A stretch of DNA of 64,000 nt, from NCBI RefSeq assembly GCF_051020765.1, contig NW_027469106.1:1011818-1075817 (forward strand), given 5' to 3'. This document shows, piece after piece, positions 35,287 through 48,330 of the stretch. The DNA is from Lasioglossum baleicum. Taxonomy: Eukaryota > Arthropoda > Insecta > Hymenoptera > Halictidae. The notes under the pieces were generated by a model. That model had not been told where the DNA came from, ran no database searches, and saw only the letters and a list, made by a program, of their open reading frames with translations. The translations under genes were made by a program, and so were the position numbers. Every line of letters starts with the position of its first letter. The stretch's first letter is position 1.

Positions 35287-38200
35287 AGGCTAGTCGAGCA
35301 AAAACACGTGCGAGAGGATGCATCCCGCAGGCTAGTCGAGTAAAAACACGTGCGAAAGGATGCATCCCGCAGGCTAGTCGAGCACAAACACGTGCGAGGT
35401 TTTGTGGGATGCGCATGCGCAGGTTTTGTGGGATGCGCATGCGCAGGTTTTTTGGGATGCGCATGGCTAGTCGAGCAAAAACACGTGCGAGAGGATGCAT
35501 CCCGCAGGCTAGCCGAGCAAAAACACGTGCGAGAGGATGCATCCCGCAGGCTAGTCGAGTAAAAACACGTGCAAGAGGATGCTTCCCGCAGGCTAGTCGA
35601 GTAAAAACACGTGCGAGAGGATGCATCCCGCAGGCTAGTCGAGTAAAAACACGTGCGAGGTTTTGTGGGATGCGCATACGCAGGTTTTGTGGGACGCCCA
35701 TGCGCAGGTTTTTTGGGATGCGCATGGCTAGTCGAGCAAAAACACGTGCGAGAGGATGCATCCCGCAGGGTAGTCGACTAAAAACACGTGCAAGAGGATG
35801 CTTCCCGCAGGCTAGTCGAGCAAAAACACGTGCGAGAGGATGCATCCCGCAGGCTAGTCGAGTAAAAACACGTGCGAGAGGATGCATCCCGCATGCTAGT
35901 CGAGTAAAAACACGTGCGAGAGGATGCATCCCGCAGGCTAGTCGAGTAAAAACACGTGCGCGAGGATGCATCCCGCAGGCTAGTCGAGTAAAAACACGTG
36001 CGAGAGGATGCATCCCGCAGGCTAGTCGAGCAAAAACACGTGCGAGAGGATGCATCCCGCAGGCTAGTCGAGCAAAAACACGTGCGAGAGGATGCATCCC
36101 GCAGGCTAGTCGATCACAAACACGTGCGAGAGGATGCATCCCGCAGGCTAGTCGAGCAAAAACACGTGCGAGAGGATGCATCCCGCAGGCTAGTCGAGTA
36201 AAAACACGTGCGAAAGGATGCATCCCGCAGGCTAGTCGAGCACAAACACGTGCGAGGTTTTGTGGGATGCGCATGCGCAGGTTTTGTGGGATGTGCATGC
36301 GCAGGTTTTTTGGGATGCGCATGGCTAGTCGAGCAAAAACACGTGCGAGAGGATGCATCCCGCAGGCTAGCCGAGCAAAAACACGTGCGAGAGGATGCAT
36401 CCCGCAGGCTAGTCGAGTAAAAACACGTGCGAGAGGATGCATCCCGCAGGCTAGTCGAGTAAAAACACGTGCGAGAGGATGCATCCCGCAGGCTAGTCGA
36501 GTAAAAACACGTGCGAGGTTTTGTGGGATGCGCATGCGCATGTTTTGTGGGATGCGCATGCGCAGGTTTTTTGGGATGCGCATGCGCAGGTTTTTTGGGA
36601 TACGCATGGCTAGTCGAGCAAAAACACGTGCGAGAGGATGCATCCCGCAGGGTAGTCGACTAAAAACACGTGCGAGAGGATGCATCCCGCAGGCTAGTCG
36701 AGCAAAAACACGTGCGAGAGGATGCATCCCGCAGGCTAGTCGAGTAAAAACACGTGCGAGAGGATGCATCCCGCAGGCTAGTCGAGTAAAAACACGTGCG
36801 AGGTTTTGTGGGATGCGCATGCGCATGTTTTGTGGGATGCGCATGCGCAGGTTTTTTGGGATGCGCATGCGCAGGTTTTTTGGGATACGCATGGCTAGTC
36901 GAGCAAAAACACGTGCGAGAGGATGCATCCCGCAGGGTAGTCGACTAAAAACACGTGCAAGAGGATGCTTCCCGCAGGCTAGTCCAGCAAAAACACGTGT
37001 GAGAGAATGCATCCCGCAGGCTAGTCGAGTAAAAACACGTGCGAGAGGATGCATCCCGCATGCTAGTCGAGTAAAAACACGTGCAAGAGGATGCTTCCCG
37101 CAGGCTAGTCGAGTAAAAACACGTGCGAGAGGATGCATCCCGCAGGCTAGTCGAGTAAAAACACGTGCGAGGTTTTGTGGGATGCGCATACGCAGGTTTT
37201 GTGGGACGCCCATGCGCAGGTTTTTTGGGATGCGCATGGCTAGTCGAGCAAAAACACGTGCGAGAGGATGCATCCCGCAGGGTAGTCGACTAAAAACACG
37301 TGCAAGAGGATGCTTCCCGCAGGCTAGTCGAGCAAAAACACGTGCGAGAGGATGCATCCCGCAGGCTAGTCGAGTAAAAACACGTGCGAGAGGATGCATC
37401 CCGCATGCTAGTCGAGTAAAAACACGTGCAAGAGGATGCTTCCCGCAGGCTAGTCGAGTAAAAACACGTGCGAGGTTTTGTGGGATGCGCATACGCAGGT
37501 TTTGTGGGATGCGCATGCGCAGGTTTTTTGGGATGCGCATGGCTAGTCGAGCAAAAACACGTGCGGGAGGATGCATCCCGCAGGGTAGTCGAGTAAAAAC
37601 ACGTGCGAGAGGATGCATCCCGCAGGCTAGTCGAGCACAAACACGTGCGAGAGGATGCATCCCGCAGGCTAGTCGAGCAAAAACACGTGCGAGAGGATGC
37701 ATCCCGCAGGCTAGTCGAGTAAAAACACGTGCGATAGGATGCATCCCGCAGTCTAGTCGAGCACAAACACGTGCGAGGTTTTGTGGGATGCGCATGCGCA
37801 GATTTTTTGGGATGCGCATGGCTAGTCGAGCAAAAACACGTGCGAGAGGAAGCATCCCGCAGGGTAGTCGAGTAAAAACACGTGCGAGAGGATGCATCCC
37901 GCAGGCTAGTCGAGTAAAAACACGTGCGAGAGGATGCATCCCGCAGGCTAGTCGAGCAAAAACACGTGCGAGAGGATGCATCCCGCAGGCTAGTCGAGCA
38001 AAAACACGTGCGAGAGGAAGCATCCCGCAGGCTAGTCGAGCAAAAACACGTGCGAGAGGATGCATCCCGCAGGCTAGTCGAGTAAAAACACGTGCGAGAG
38101 GATGCATTCCGCAGGCTAGTCGAGCACAAACACGTGCGAAAGGATGCATCCCGCAGGCTAGTCGAGTAAAAACACGTGCGAGAGGATGCATCCCGCAGGC

Positions 38201-40165
38201 TAGTCGAGTAAAAACACGTGCGAGAGGATGCATCCCGCAGGCGAGTCGAGCACAAACACGTGCGAGAGGATGCATCCCGCAGGCTAGTCGAGCAAAAACA
38301 CGTGCGAGAGGATGCATCCCGCAGGCTAGTCTAGCAAAAACACGTGCGAGAGGATGCATCCCGCAGGCTAGTCGAGTAAAAACACGTGCGAGAGGATGCA
38401 TCCCGCAGGCTAGTCGAGCACAAACACGTGCGAGAGGATGCATCCCGCAGGCTAGTCGAGCAAAAACACGTGCGAGAGGATGCATCCCGCAGGCTGGTCG
38501 AGTAAAAACACGTGCGATAGGATGCATCCCGCAGTCTAGTCGAGCACAAACACGTGCGAGGTTTTGTGGGATGCGCATGCGCAGATTTTTTGGGATGTGC
38601 ATGCGCAGGGTTTTTGGGATGCGCATGGCTAGTCGAGCAAAAACACGTGCGAGAGGATGCATCCCGCAGGCTAGTCGAGCACAAACACGTGCGAGGTTTT
38701 GTGGGATGCGCATACGCAGGTTTTGTGGGATGCGCATGCGCAGGTTTTTTGGGATGCGCATGCGCAGGTTTTTTGGGATGCGCATGGCTAGTCGAGCAAA
38801 AACACGTGCGAGAGGAAACATCCCGCAGGGTAGTCGAGTAAAAACACGTGCGAGAGGATGCATCCCGCAGGCTAGTCGAGTAAAAACACGTGCGAGAGGA
38901 TGCATCCCGCAGGCTAGTCGAGCAAAAACACGTGCGAGAGGATGCATCCCGCAGGCTAGTCGAGCAAAAACACGTGCGGGAGGATGCATCCCGCAGGCTA
39001 GTCGAGCAAAAACACGTGCGAGAGGATGCATCCCGCAGGCTAGTCGAGTAAAAACACGTGCGAGAGGATGCATCCCGCAGGCTAGTCGAGCACAAACACG
39101 TGCGAGAGGATGCATCCCGCAGGCTAGTCGAGTAAAAACACGTGCGAAAGGATGCATCCCGCAGGCTAGTCGAGCACAAACACGTGCGAGGTTTTGTGGG
39201 ATGCGCATGCGCAGGTTTTGTGGGATGCGCATGCGCAGATTTTTTGGGATGCGCATGTGCAGGTTTTTTGGGATGCGCATGGCTAGTCGAGCAAAAACAC
39301 GTGCGAGAGGATGCATCCCGCAGGCTAGTCGAGCAAAAACACGTGCGAGAGGATGCATCCCGCAGGCTAGTCGAGCAAAAACACGTGCGAGAGGATGCAT
39401 CCCGCAGGCTAGTCGAGTAAAAACACGTGCGAGAGGATGCATCCCGCAGGCTAGTCGAGTAAAAACACGTGCGAGGTTTTGTGGGATGCGCATACGCAGG
39501 TTTTGTGGGATGCGCATGCGCAGGTTTTTTGGGATGCGCATGCGCAGGTTTTTTGGGATGCGCATGGCTAGTCGAGCAAAAACACGTGCGAGAGGAAGCA
39601 TCCCGCAGGGTAGTCGAGTAAAAACACGTGCGAGAGGATGCATCCCGCAGGCTAGTCGAGTAAAAACACGTGCGAGAGGATGCATCCCGCAGGCTAGTCG
39701 AGCAAAAACACGTGCGAGAGGATGCATCCCGCAGGCTAGTCGAGCAAAAACACGTGCGAGAGGATGCATCCCGCAGGCTAGTCGAGTAAAAACACGTGCG
39801 AGAGGATGCATCCCGCAGGCTAGTCGAGCACAAACACGTGCGAGAGGATGCATCCCGCAGGCTAGTCGAGCAAAAACACGTGCGAGAGGATGCATCCCGC
39901 AGGCTAGTCGAGTAAAAACACGTGCGAAAGGATGCATCCCGCAGGCTAGTCGAGCACAAACACGTGCGAGGTTTTGTGGGATGCGCATGCGCAGGTTTTG
40001 TGGGATGCGCAACCGCAGATTTTTTGGGATGCGCATGCGCAGGTTTTTTGGGATGCGCATGGCTAGTCGAGCAAAAACACGTGCGAGAGGATGCATCCCG
40101 CAGGCTAGTCGAGCAAAAACACGTGCGAGAGGATGCATCCCGCAGGCTAGTCGAGTAAAAACACG
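35287..40165. repeat. 4.9-kb HOR, copy 2
   Basis: Follows copy 1 directly, head to tail. Similarity ends near 40165, where the taaaaac unit has gaaagg in place of gagagg. Such a long, nearly unchanged copy suggests a very recent duplication, or possibly an assembly duplication. Confidence 0.9.
37822..38535 (+). repeat. 17-unit A run, HOR copy 2
   Basis: Same ordered variants as the run at 32923, offset 4,899 bp. Confidence 0.88.
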
Positions 40166-41025
40166 TGCGAAAGGATGCATCCCGCAGGCTAGTCGAGCAC
40201 AAACACGTGCGAGGTTTTGTGGGATGCGCATGCGCAGATTTTTTGGGATGCGCATGTGCAGGTTTTTTGGGATGCGCATGGCTAGTCGAGCAAAAACACG
40301 TGCGAGAGGATGCATCCCGCAGGCTAGTCGAGTAAAAACACGTGCGAGAGGAAGCACCCCGCAGGGTAGTCGAGCACAAACACGTGCGAGGTTTTGTGGG
40401 ATGCGCATGCGCAGGTTTTGTGGGATGCGCATGCGCAGGTTTTTTGGGATGCGCATGGCTAATCGAGCAAAAACACGTGCGAGAGGATGCATCCCGCAAT
40501 CTAGTCGAGTAAAAACACGTGCGAGACGATGCATCCCGCAGGCTAGTCGAGTAAAAACACGTGCGAGGTTTTGTGGGATGCGCATGCGCAGGTTTTGTGG
40601 GATGCGCATGCGCAGGTTTTTTGGGATGCGCATGCGCAGGTTTCTTGGGATGCGCATGGCTAGTCGAGCAAAAACACGTGCGAGAGGATGCATCCCGCAG
40701 GCTAGCCGAGCAAAAACACGTGCGAGAGGATGCATCCCGCAGGCTAGTCGAGTAAAAACACGTGCTAGGTTTTGTGGGATGCGCATGCGCAGGTTTTGTG
40801 GGATGCGCATGCGCAGGTTTTTTGGGATGCGCATGTGCAGGTTTTTTGGGATGCGCATGGCTAGTCGAGGAAAAACACGTGCGAGAGGATGCATCCCGCA
40901 GGCTAGTCGAGCACAAACACGTGCGAGGTTTTTGGGATGCGCATGCGCAGGTTTTGTGGGATGCGCATGCGCAGATTTTTTGGGATGCGCATGCGCAGGT
41001 TTTTTGGGATGCGCATGGCTAGTCG
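40166..41025. repeat. Mosaic tail between domains 4 and 5
   Basis: Ordinary A/B array with unusual private variants: gaagcacccc (near 40353), a gcaatctag boundary (near 40498), aggtttcttggg (near 40640) and gtcgaggaaaaac (near 40866). It ends in the 23-bp B unit at 40929. These differ from both neighbours, so this may be a junction zone between two amplified domains. Confidence 0.75.
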
Positions 41026-42899
41026 AGCAAAAACACGTGCGAGAGGATGCATCCCGCAGGCTAGTCGAGTAAAAACACGTGCGAGAGGATGCATCCCGCA
41101 GGCTAGTCGAGCACAAACACGTGCGAGGTTTTGTGGGATGCGCATGCGCAGGTTTTGTGGGATGCGCATGCGCAGGTTTTTTGGGATGCGCATGGCTAGC
41201 CGAGCAAAAACACGTGCGAGAGGATGCATCCCGCAGGCTAGTCGAGTAAAAACACGTGCTAGGTTTTGTGGGATGCGCATGCGCAGGTTTTGTGGGATGC
41301 GCATGCGCAGGTTTTTTGGGATGCGCATGCGCAGGTTTTTTGGGATGCGCATGGCTAGTCGAGCAAAAACACGTGCGAGAGGATGCATCCCGCAGGCTAG
41401 TCGAGTAAAATCACGTGCGAGAGGATGCATCCCGCAGGCTAGTCGAGTAAAAACACGTGCGAGAGGATGCATCCCGCAGGCTAGTCGAGTAAAAACACGT
41501 GCGAGGTTTTGTGGGATGCGCATGCGCAGGTTTTGTGGGATGCGCATGCGCAGGTTTTATGGGATGCGCATGGCTAGTCGAGCAAAAACACGAGCGAGAG
41601 GATGCATCCCGCAGGGTAGTCGAGTAAAAACACGTGCGAGAGGATGCATCCCGCAGGCTAGTCGAGTAAAAACACGTGCGAGAGGATGCATCCCGCAGGC
41701 TAGTCGAGTAAAAACACGTGCGAGGTTTTGTGGGATGCGCATGCGCAGGTTTTTTGGGATGCGCATGCGCAGGTTTTTTGGGATACGCATGGCTAGTCGA
41801 GCAAAAACACGTGCGAGAGGATGCATCCCGCAGGGTAGTCGACTAAAAACACGTGCAAGAGGATGCTTCCCGCAGGCTAGTCGAGCAAAAACACGTGCGA
41901 GAGAATGCATCCCGCAGGCTAGTCGAGTAAAAACACGTGCGAGAGGATGCATCCCGCAGGCTAGTCGAGTAAAAACACGTGCGAGTGGATGCATCCCGCA
42001 TGCTAGTCGAGTAAAAACACGTGCAAGAGGATGCTTCCCGCAGGCTAGTCGAGTAAAAACACGTGCGAGAGGATGCATCCCGCAGGCTAGTCGAGTAAAA
42101 ACACGTGCGAGGTTTTGTGGGATGCGCATACGCAGGTTTTGTGGGATGCGCATGCGCAGGTTTTCTGGGATGCGCATGGCTAGTCGAGCAAAAACACGTG
42201 CGAGAGGAAGCATCCCGCAGGGTAGTCGAGTAAAAACACGTGCGAGAGGATGCATCCCGCAGGCTAGTCGAGTAAAAACACGTGCGAGAGGATGCATGCC
42301 GCAGGCTAGTCGAGCAAAAACACGTGCGAGAGGATGCATCCCGCAGGCTAGTCGAGTAAAAACACGTGCGAGAGGATGCATCCCGCAGGCTAGTCGAGCA
42401 CAAACACGTGCGAGAGGATGCATCCCGCAGGCTAGTCGAGCAAAGCACGTGCGAGAGGATGCATCCCGCAGGCTAGTCGAGTAAAAACACGTGCGAAAGG
42501 ATGCATCCCGCAGGCTAGTCGAGCACAAACACGTGCGAGGTTTTTGGGATGCGCATGCGCAGGTTTTGTGGGATGCGCATGCGCAGATTTTTTGGGATGC
42601 GCATGCGCAGGTTTTTTGGGATGCGCATGGCTAGTCGAGCAAAAACACGTGCGAGAGGATGCATCCCGCAGGCTAGTCGAGTAAAAACACGTGCGAGACG
42701 ATGCATCCCGCAGGCTAGTCGAGTAAAAACACGTGCGAGGTTTTGTGGGATGCGCATGCGCAGGTTTTGTGGGATGCGCATGCGCAGGTTTTTTGGGATG
42801 CGCATGCGCAGGTTATTTGGGATGCGCATGGCTAGTCGAGCAAAAACACGTGCGAGAGGATGCATCCCGCAGGCTAGTCGAGTAAAAACACGTGCGAGG

Positions 42900-43014
42900 T
42901 TTTGTGGGATGCGCATACGCAGGTTTTGTGGGATGCGCATGCGCAGGTTTTTTGGGATGCGCATGCGCAGGTTTTTTGGGATGCGCATGCGCAGGTTTTT
43001 TGGGATGCGCATGG
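42900..43014 (+). repeat. Longest class of B block (four full B + 19 bp)
   Basis: Four full B units and the 19-bp terminal one. Order: ttttgtggg (with catacgc), ttttgtggg, ttttttggg, ttttttggg, terminal ttttttggg. Blocks of this size are also at 622-736, 12365-12475 and 50205-50319. I saw none longer, whereas A runs reach 18, so B expansion looks limited. Confidence 0.85.
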
Positions 43015-43169
43015 CTAGTCGAGCAAAAACACGTGCGAGAGTATGCATCCCGCAGGGTAGTCGAGTAAAAACACGTGCGAGAGGATGCATCCCGCAGGCT
43101 AGTCGAGTAAAAACACGTGCGAGAGGATGCATCCCGCAGGCTAGTCGAGCAAAAACACGTGCGAGAGGA

Positions 43170-44927
43170 TGCATCCCGCAGGCTAGTCGAGCAAAAACAC
43201 GTGCGAGAGGATGCATCCCGCAGGCTAGTCGAGTAAAAACACGTGCGAGAGGATGCATCCCGCAGGCTAGTCGAGCACAAACACGTGCGCGAGGATGCAT
43301 CCCGCAGGCTAGTCGAGCAAAAACACGTGCGAGAGGATGCATCCCGCAGGCTAGTCGAGTAAAAACACGTGCGAAAGGATGCATCCCGCAGGCTAGTCGA
43401 GCACAAACACGTGCGAGGTTTTGTGGGATGCGCATGCGCAGGTTTTGTGGGATGCGCATGCGCAGGTTTTTTGGGATGCGCATGGCTAGTCGAGCAAAAA
43501 CACGTGCGAGAGGATGCATCCCGCAGGCTAGCCGAGCAAAAACACGTGCGAGAGGATGCATCCCGCAGGCTAGTCGAGTAAAAACACGTGCTAGGTTTTG
43601 TGGGATGCGCATGCGCAGGTTTTGTGGGATGCGCATGCGCAGGTTTTTTGGGATGCGCATGGCTAGTCGAGCAAAAACACGTGCGAGAGGATGCATCCCG
43701 CAGGCTAGTCGAGTAAAAACACGTGCGAGAGGATGCATCCCGCAGACTAGTCGAGTAAAAACACGTGCGAGAGGATGCATCCCGCAGGCTAGTCGAGTAA
43801 AAACACGTGCGAGGTTTTGTGGGATGCGCATGCGCAGGTTTTGTGGGATGCGCATGCGCAGGTTTTATGGGATGCGCATGGCTAGTCGAGCAAAAACACG
43901 AGCGAGAGGATGCATCCCGCAGGGTAGTCGAGTAAAAACACGTGCGAGAGGATGCATCCCGCAGTCTAGTCGAGTAAAAACACGTGCGAGAGGATGCATC
44001 CCGCAGGCTAGTCGAGTAAAAACACGTGCGAGGTTCTGTGGGATGCGCATGCGCATGTTTTGTGGGATGCGCATGCGCAGGTTTTTTGGGATGCGCATGC
44101 GCAGGTTTTTTGGGATACGCATGGCTAGTCGAGCAAAAACACGTGCGAGAGGATGCATCCCGCAGGGTAGTCGACTACAAACACGTGCAAGAGGATGCTT
44201 CCCGCAGGCTAGTCGAGCAAAAACACGTGCGAGAGAATGCATCCCGCAGGCTAGTCGAGTAAAAACACGTGCGAGAGGATGCATCCCGCATGCTAGTCGA
44301 GTAAAAACACGTGCAAGAGGATGCTTCCCGCAGGCTAGTCGAGTAAAAACACGTGCGAGAGGATGCATCCCGCAGGCTAGTCGAGTAAAAACACGTGCGA
44401 GGTTTTGTGGGATGCGCATACGCAGGTTTTGTGGGATGCGCATGCGCAGGTTTTTTGGGATGCGCATGGCTAGTCGAGCAAAAACACGTGCGAGAGGATG
44501 CATCCCGCAGGGTAGTCGACTAAAAACACGTGCAAGAGGATGCTTCCCGCAGGCTAGTCGAGCAAAAACACGTGCGAGAGGATGCATCCCGCAGGCTAGT
44601 CGAGTAAAAACACGTGCGAGAGGATGCATCCCGCATGCTAGTCGAGTAAAAACACGTGCAAGAGGATGCTTCCCGCAGGCTAGTCGAGTAAAAACACGTG
44701 CGAGAGGATGCATCCCGCAGGCTAGTCGAGTAAAAACACGTGCGAGGTTTTGTGGGATGCGCATACGCAGGTTTTGTGGGATGCGCATGCGCAGGTTTTT
44801 TGGGATGCGCATGGCTAGTCGAGCAAAAACACGTGCGAGAGGATGCATCCCGCAGGGTAGTCGAGTAAAAACACGTGCGAGAGGATGCATCCCGCAGGCT
44901 AGTCGAGTAAAAACACGTGCGAGAGGA
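43170..44927. repeat. 1.76-kb tandem duplication, copy 1
   Basis: Matches the following copy at offset 1,758 bp (43267 to 45025, 43369 to 45127), then 1,782 bp (44026 to 45808) after one B unit. Shared rare variants: gcgcgagg after cacaaac, gcagactag, cagtctag, gaggttctgtggg and gactacaaac. Confidence 0.88.
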
Positions 44928-46760
44928 TGCATCCCGCAGGCTAGTCGAGCAAAAACACGTGCGAGAGGATGCATCCCGCAGGCTAGTCGAGTAAAAACAC
45001 GTGCGAGAGGATGCATCCCGCAGGCTAGTCGAGCACAAACACGTGCGCGAGGATGCATCCCGCAGGCTAGTCGAGCAAAAACACGTGCGAGAGGATGCAT
45101 CCCGCAGGCTAGTCGAGTAAAAACACGTGCGAAAGGATGCATCCCGCAGGCTAGTCGAGCACAAACACGTGCGAGGTTTTGTGGGATGCGCATGCGCAGG
45201 TTTTGTGGGATGCGCATGCGCAGGTTTTTTGGGATGCGCATGGCTAGTCGAGCAAAAACACGTGCGAGAGGATGCATCCCGCAGGCTAGCCGAGCAAAAA
45301 CACGTGCGAGAGGATGCATCCCGCAGGCTAGTCGAGTAAAAACACGTGCTAGGTTTTGTGGGATGCGCATGCGCAGGTTTTGTGGGATGCGCATGCGCAG
45401 GTTTTTTGGGATGCGCATGCGCAGGTTTTTTGGGATGCGCATGGCTAGTCGAGCAAAAACACGTGCGAGAGGATGCATCCCGCAGGCTAGTCGAGTAAAA
45501 ACACGTGCGAGAGGATGCATCCCGCAGACTAGTCGAGTAAAAACACGTGCGAGAGGATGCATCCCGCAGGCTAGTCGAGTAAAAACACGTGCGAGGTTTT
45601 GTGGGATGCGCATGCGCAGGTTTTGTGGGATGCGCATGCGCAGGTTTTATGGGATGCGCATGGCTAGTCGAGCAAAAACACGAGCGAGAGGATGCATCCC
45701 GCAGGGTAGTCGAGTAAAAACACGTGCGAGAGGATGCATCCCGCAGTCTAGTCGAGTAAAAACACGTGCGAGAGGATGCATCCCGCAGGCTAGTCGAGTA
45801 AAAACACGTGCGAGGTTCTGTGGGATGCGCATGCGCATGTTTTGTGGGATGCGCATGCGCAGGTTTTTTGGGATGCGCATGCGCAGGTTTTTTGGGATAC
45901 GCATGGCTAGTCGAGCAAAAACACGTGCGAGAGGATGCATCCCGCAGGGTAGTCGACTACAAACACGTGCAAGAGGATGCTTCCCGCAGGCTAGTCGAGC
46001 AAAAACACGTGCGAGAGAATGCATCCCGCAGGCTAGTCGAGTAAAAACACGTGCGAGAGGATGCATCCCGCATGCTAGTCGAGTAAAAACACGTGCAAGA
46101 GGATGCTTCCCGCAGGCTAGTCGAGTAAAAACACGTGCGAGAGGATGCATCCCGCAGGCTAGTCGAGTAAAAACACGTGCGAGGTTTTGTGGGATGCGCA
46201 TACGCAGGTTTTGTGGGATGCGCATGCGCAGGTTTTTTGGGATGCGCATGGCTAGTCGAGCAAAAACACGTGCGAGAGGATGCATCCCGCAGGGTAGTCG
46301 ACTAAAAACACGTGCAAGAGGATGCTTCCCGCAGGCTAGTCGAGCAAAAACACGTGCGAGAGGATGCATCCCGCAGGCTAGTCGAGTAAAAACACGTGCG
46401 AGAGGATGCATCCCGCATGCTAGTCGAGTAAAAACACGTGCAAGAGGATGCTTCCCGCAGGCTAGTCGAGTAAAAACACGTGCGAGAGGATGCATCCCGC
46501 AGGCTAGTCGAGTAAAAACACGTGCGAGGTTTTGTGGGATGCGCATACGCAGGTTTTGTGGGATGCGCATGCGCAGGTTTTTTGGGATGCGCATGGCTAG
46601 TCGAGCAAAAACACGTGCGAGAGGATGCATCCCGCAGGGTAGTCGAGTAAAAACACGTGCGAGAGGATGCATCCCGCAGGCTAGTCGAGTAAAAACACGT
46701 GCGAGAGGATGCATCCCGCAGGCTAGTCGAGCAAAAACACGTGCGAGAGGATGCATCCCG
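44928..46760. repeat. 1.76-kb tandem duplication, copy 2
   Basis: Second copy, ending where a gtcgaggaaaaac unit begins near 46765. Only this copy and its 7.3- and 11.8-kb relatives carry gaggttctgtggg. Confidence 0.88.
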
Positions 46761-48330
46761 CAGGCTAGTCGAGGAAAAACACGTGCGAGAGGATGCATCC
46801 CGCAGGCTAGTCGAGTAAAAACACGTGCGAGAGGATGCATCCCGCAGGCTAGTCGAGCACAAACACGTGCGAGAGGATGCATCCCGCAGGCTAGTCGAGC
46901 AAAAACACGTGCGAGAGGATGCATCCCGCAGGCTAGTCGAGTAAAAACACGTGCGAAAGGATGCATCCCGCAGGCTAGTCGAGCACAAACACGTGCGAGG
47001 TTTTTGGGATGCGCATGCGCAGGTTTTGTGGGATGCGCATGCGCAGATTTTTTGGGATGCGCATGCGCAGGTTTTTTGGGATGCGCATGGCTAGTCGAGC
47101 AAAAACACGTGCGAGAGGATGCATCCCGCAGGCTAGTCGAGTAAAAACACGTGCGAGACGATGCATCCCGCAGGCTAGTCGAGTAAAAACACGTGCGAGG
47201 TTTTGTGGGATGCGCATGCGCAGGTTTTGTGGGATGCGCATGCGCAGGTTTTTTGGGATGCGCATGCGCAGGTTTTTTGGGATGCGCATGGCTAGTCGAG
47301 CAAAAACACGTGCGAGAGGATGCATCCCGCAGGCTAGTCGAGTAAAAACACGTGCGAGGTTTTGTGGGATGCGCATACGCAGGTTTTGTGGGATGCGCAT
47401 GCGCAGGTTTTTTGGGATGCGCATGCGCAGGTTTTTTGGGATGCGCATGGCTAGTCGAGCAAAAACACGTGCGAGAGGATGCATCCCGCAGGCTAGTCGA
47501 CTAAAAACACGTGCGAGAGGATGCATCCCGCAGACTAGTCGAGTAAAAACACGTGCGAGAGGATGCATCCCGCAGGCTAGTCGAGTAAAAACACGTGCGA
47601 GAGGATGCATCCCGCAGGCTAGTCGAGCAAAAACACGTGCGAGAGGATGCATCCCGCAGGCTAGTCGAGTAAAAACACGTGCGAGAGGATGCATCCCGCA
47701 GGCTAGTCGAGCACAAACACGTGCGAGAGGATGCATCCCGCAGGCTAGTCGAGCAAAAACACGTGCGAGAGGATGCATCCCGCAGGCTAGTCGAGTAAAA
47801 ACACGTGCGAAAGGATGCATCCCGCAGGCTAGTCGAGCACAAACACGTGCGAGGTTTTGTGGGATGCGCATGCGCAGGTTTTGTGGGATGCGCATGCGCA
47901 GGTTTTTTGGGATGCGCATGGCTAGTCGAGCAAAAACACGTGCGAGAGGATGCATCCCGCAGGCTAGCCGAGCAAAAACACGTGCGAGAGGATGCATCCC
48001 GCAGGCTAGTCGAGTAAAAACACGTGCTAGGTTTTGTGGGATGCGCATGCGCAGGTTTTGTGGGATGCGCATGCGCAGGTTTTTTGGGATGCGCATGCGC
48101 AGGTTTTTTGGGATGCGCATGGCTAGTCGAGCAAAAACACGTGCGAGAGGATGCATCCCGCAGGCTAGTCGAGTAAAAACACGTGCGAGGTTTTGTGGGA
48201 TGCGCATACGCAGGTTTTGTGGGATGCGCATGCGCTGGTTTTTTGGGATGCGCATGCGCAGGTTTTTTGGGATGCGCATGGCTAGTCGAGCAAAAACACG
48301 TGCGAGAGTATGCATCCCGCAGGCTTGTCG

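Larger units (their letters stand above)
29434..41025. repeat. Array domain 4: two 4.86-4.90 kb HOR copies
   Basis: 29434-30429 is a lead-in with three B blocks and two A runs, including a 10-unit run at 30097-30516 with tagtggag and gcgcgagg variants. Two HOR copies follow (30430-35286, 35287-40165), then a mosaic tail (40166-41025). Domain markers are gggacgcccatgcg (30833, 32305, 35692, 37204), gataggatgc with cagtctag, and gtgtgagagaatgc. The ttttatggg unit is absent, and the 23-bp B unit appears only in the tail at 40929. Confidence 0.9.
41026..44985. repeat. About 4.0-kb block, copy 1 (offset 7,305 bp)
   Basis: Matches 48331-52315. The offset is 7,305 bp (41555 to 48860, 42541 to 49846, 43369 to 50674), then 7,329 bp (44026 to 51355) because one B unit is missing here near 43640. 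Private change: gtaaaatcac near 41411. Confidence 0.88.

Noticed and set aside
29469..41072. Forward open frame of about 3,867 codons, Arg-rich repeats (ASRVKTRARGCIPQ)
   Set aside because: Same reason. It overlaps the minus-strand open frame, and it is closed only by chance variants (gagcataaac, gagatgatg, gcgtgagg) or single-base indels.
27812..41116. Minus-strand open frame of about 4,434 codons (repeat peptide of the type CGMHPLARVFTRLA)
   Set aside because: Three of six frames are open at once because units are multiples of three and lack stops; variants are mostly amino-acid changing; there is no start context, domain or intron structure. It is a satellite artefact.
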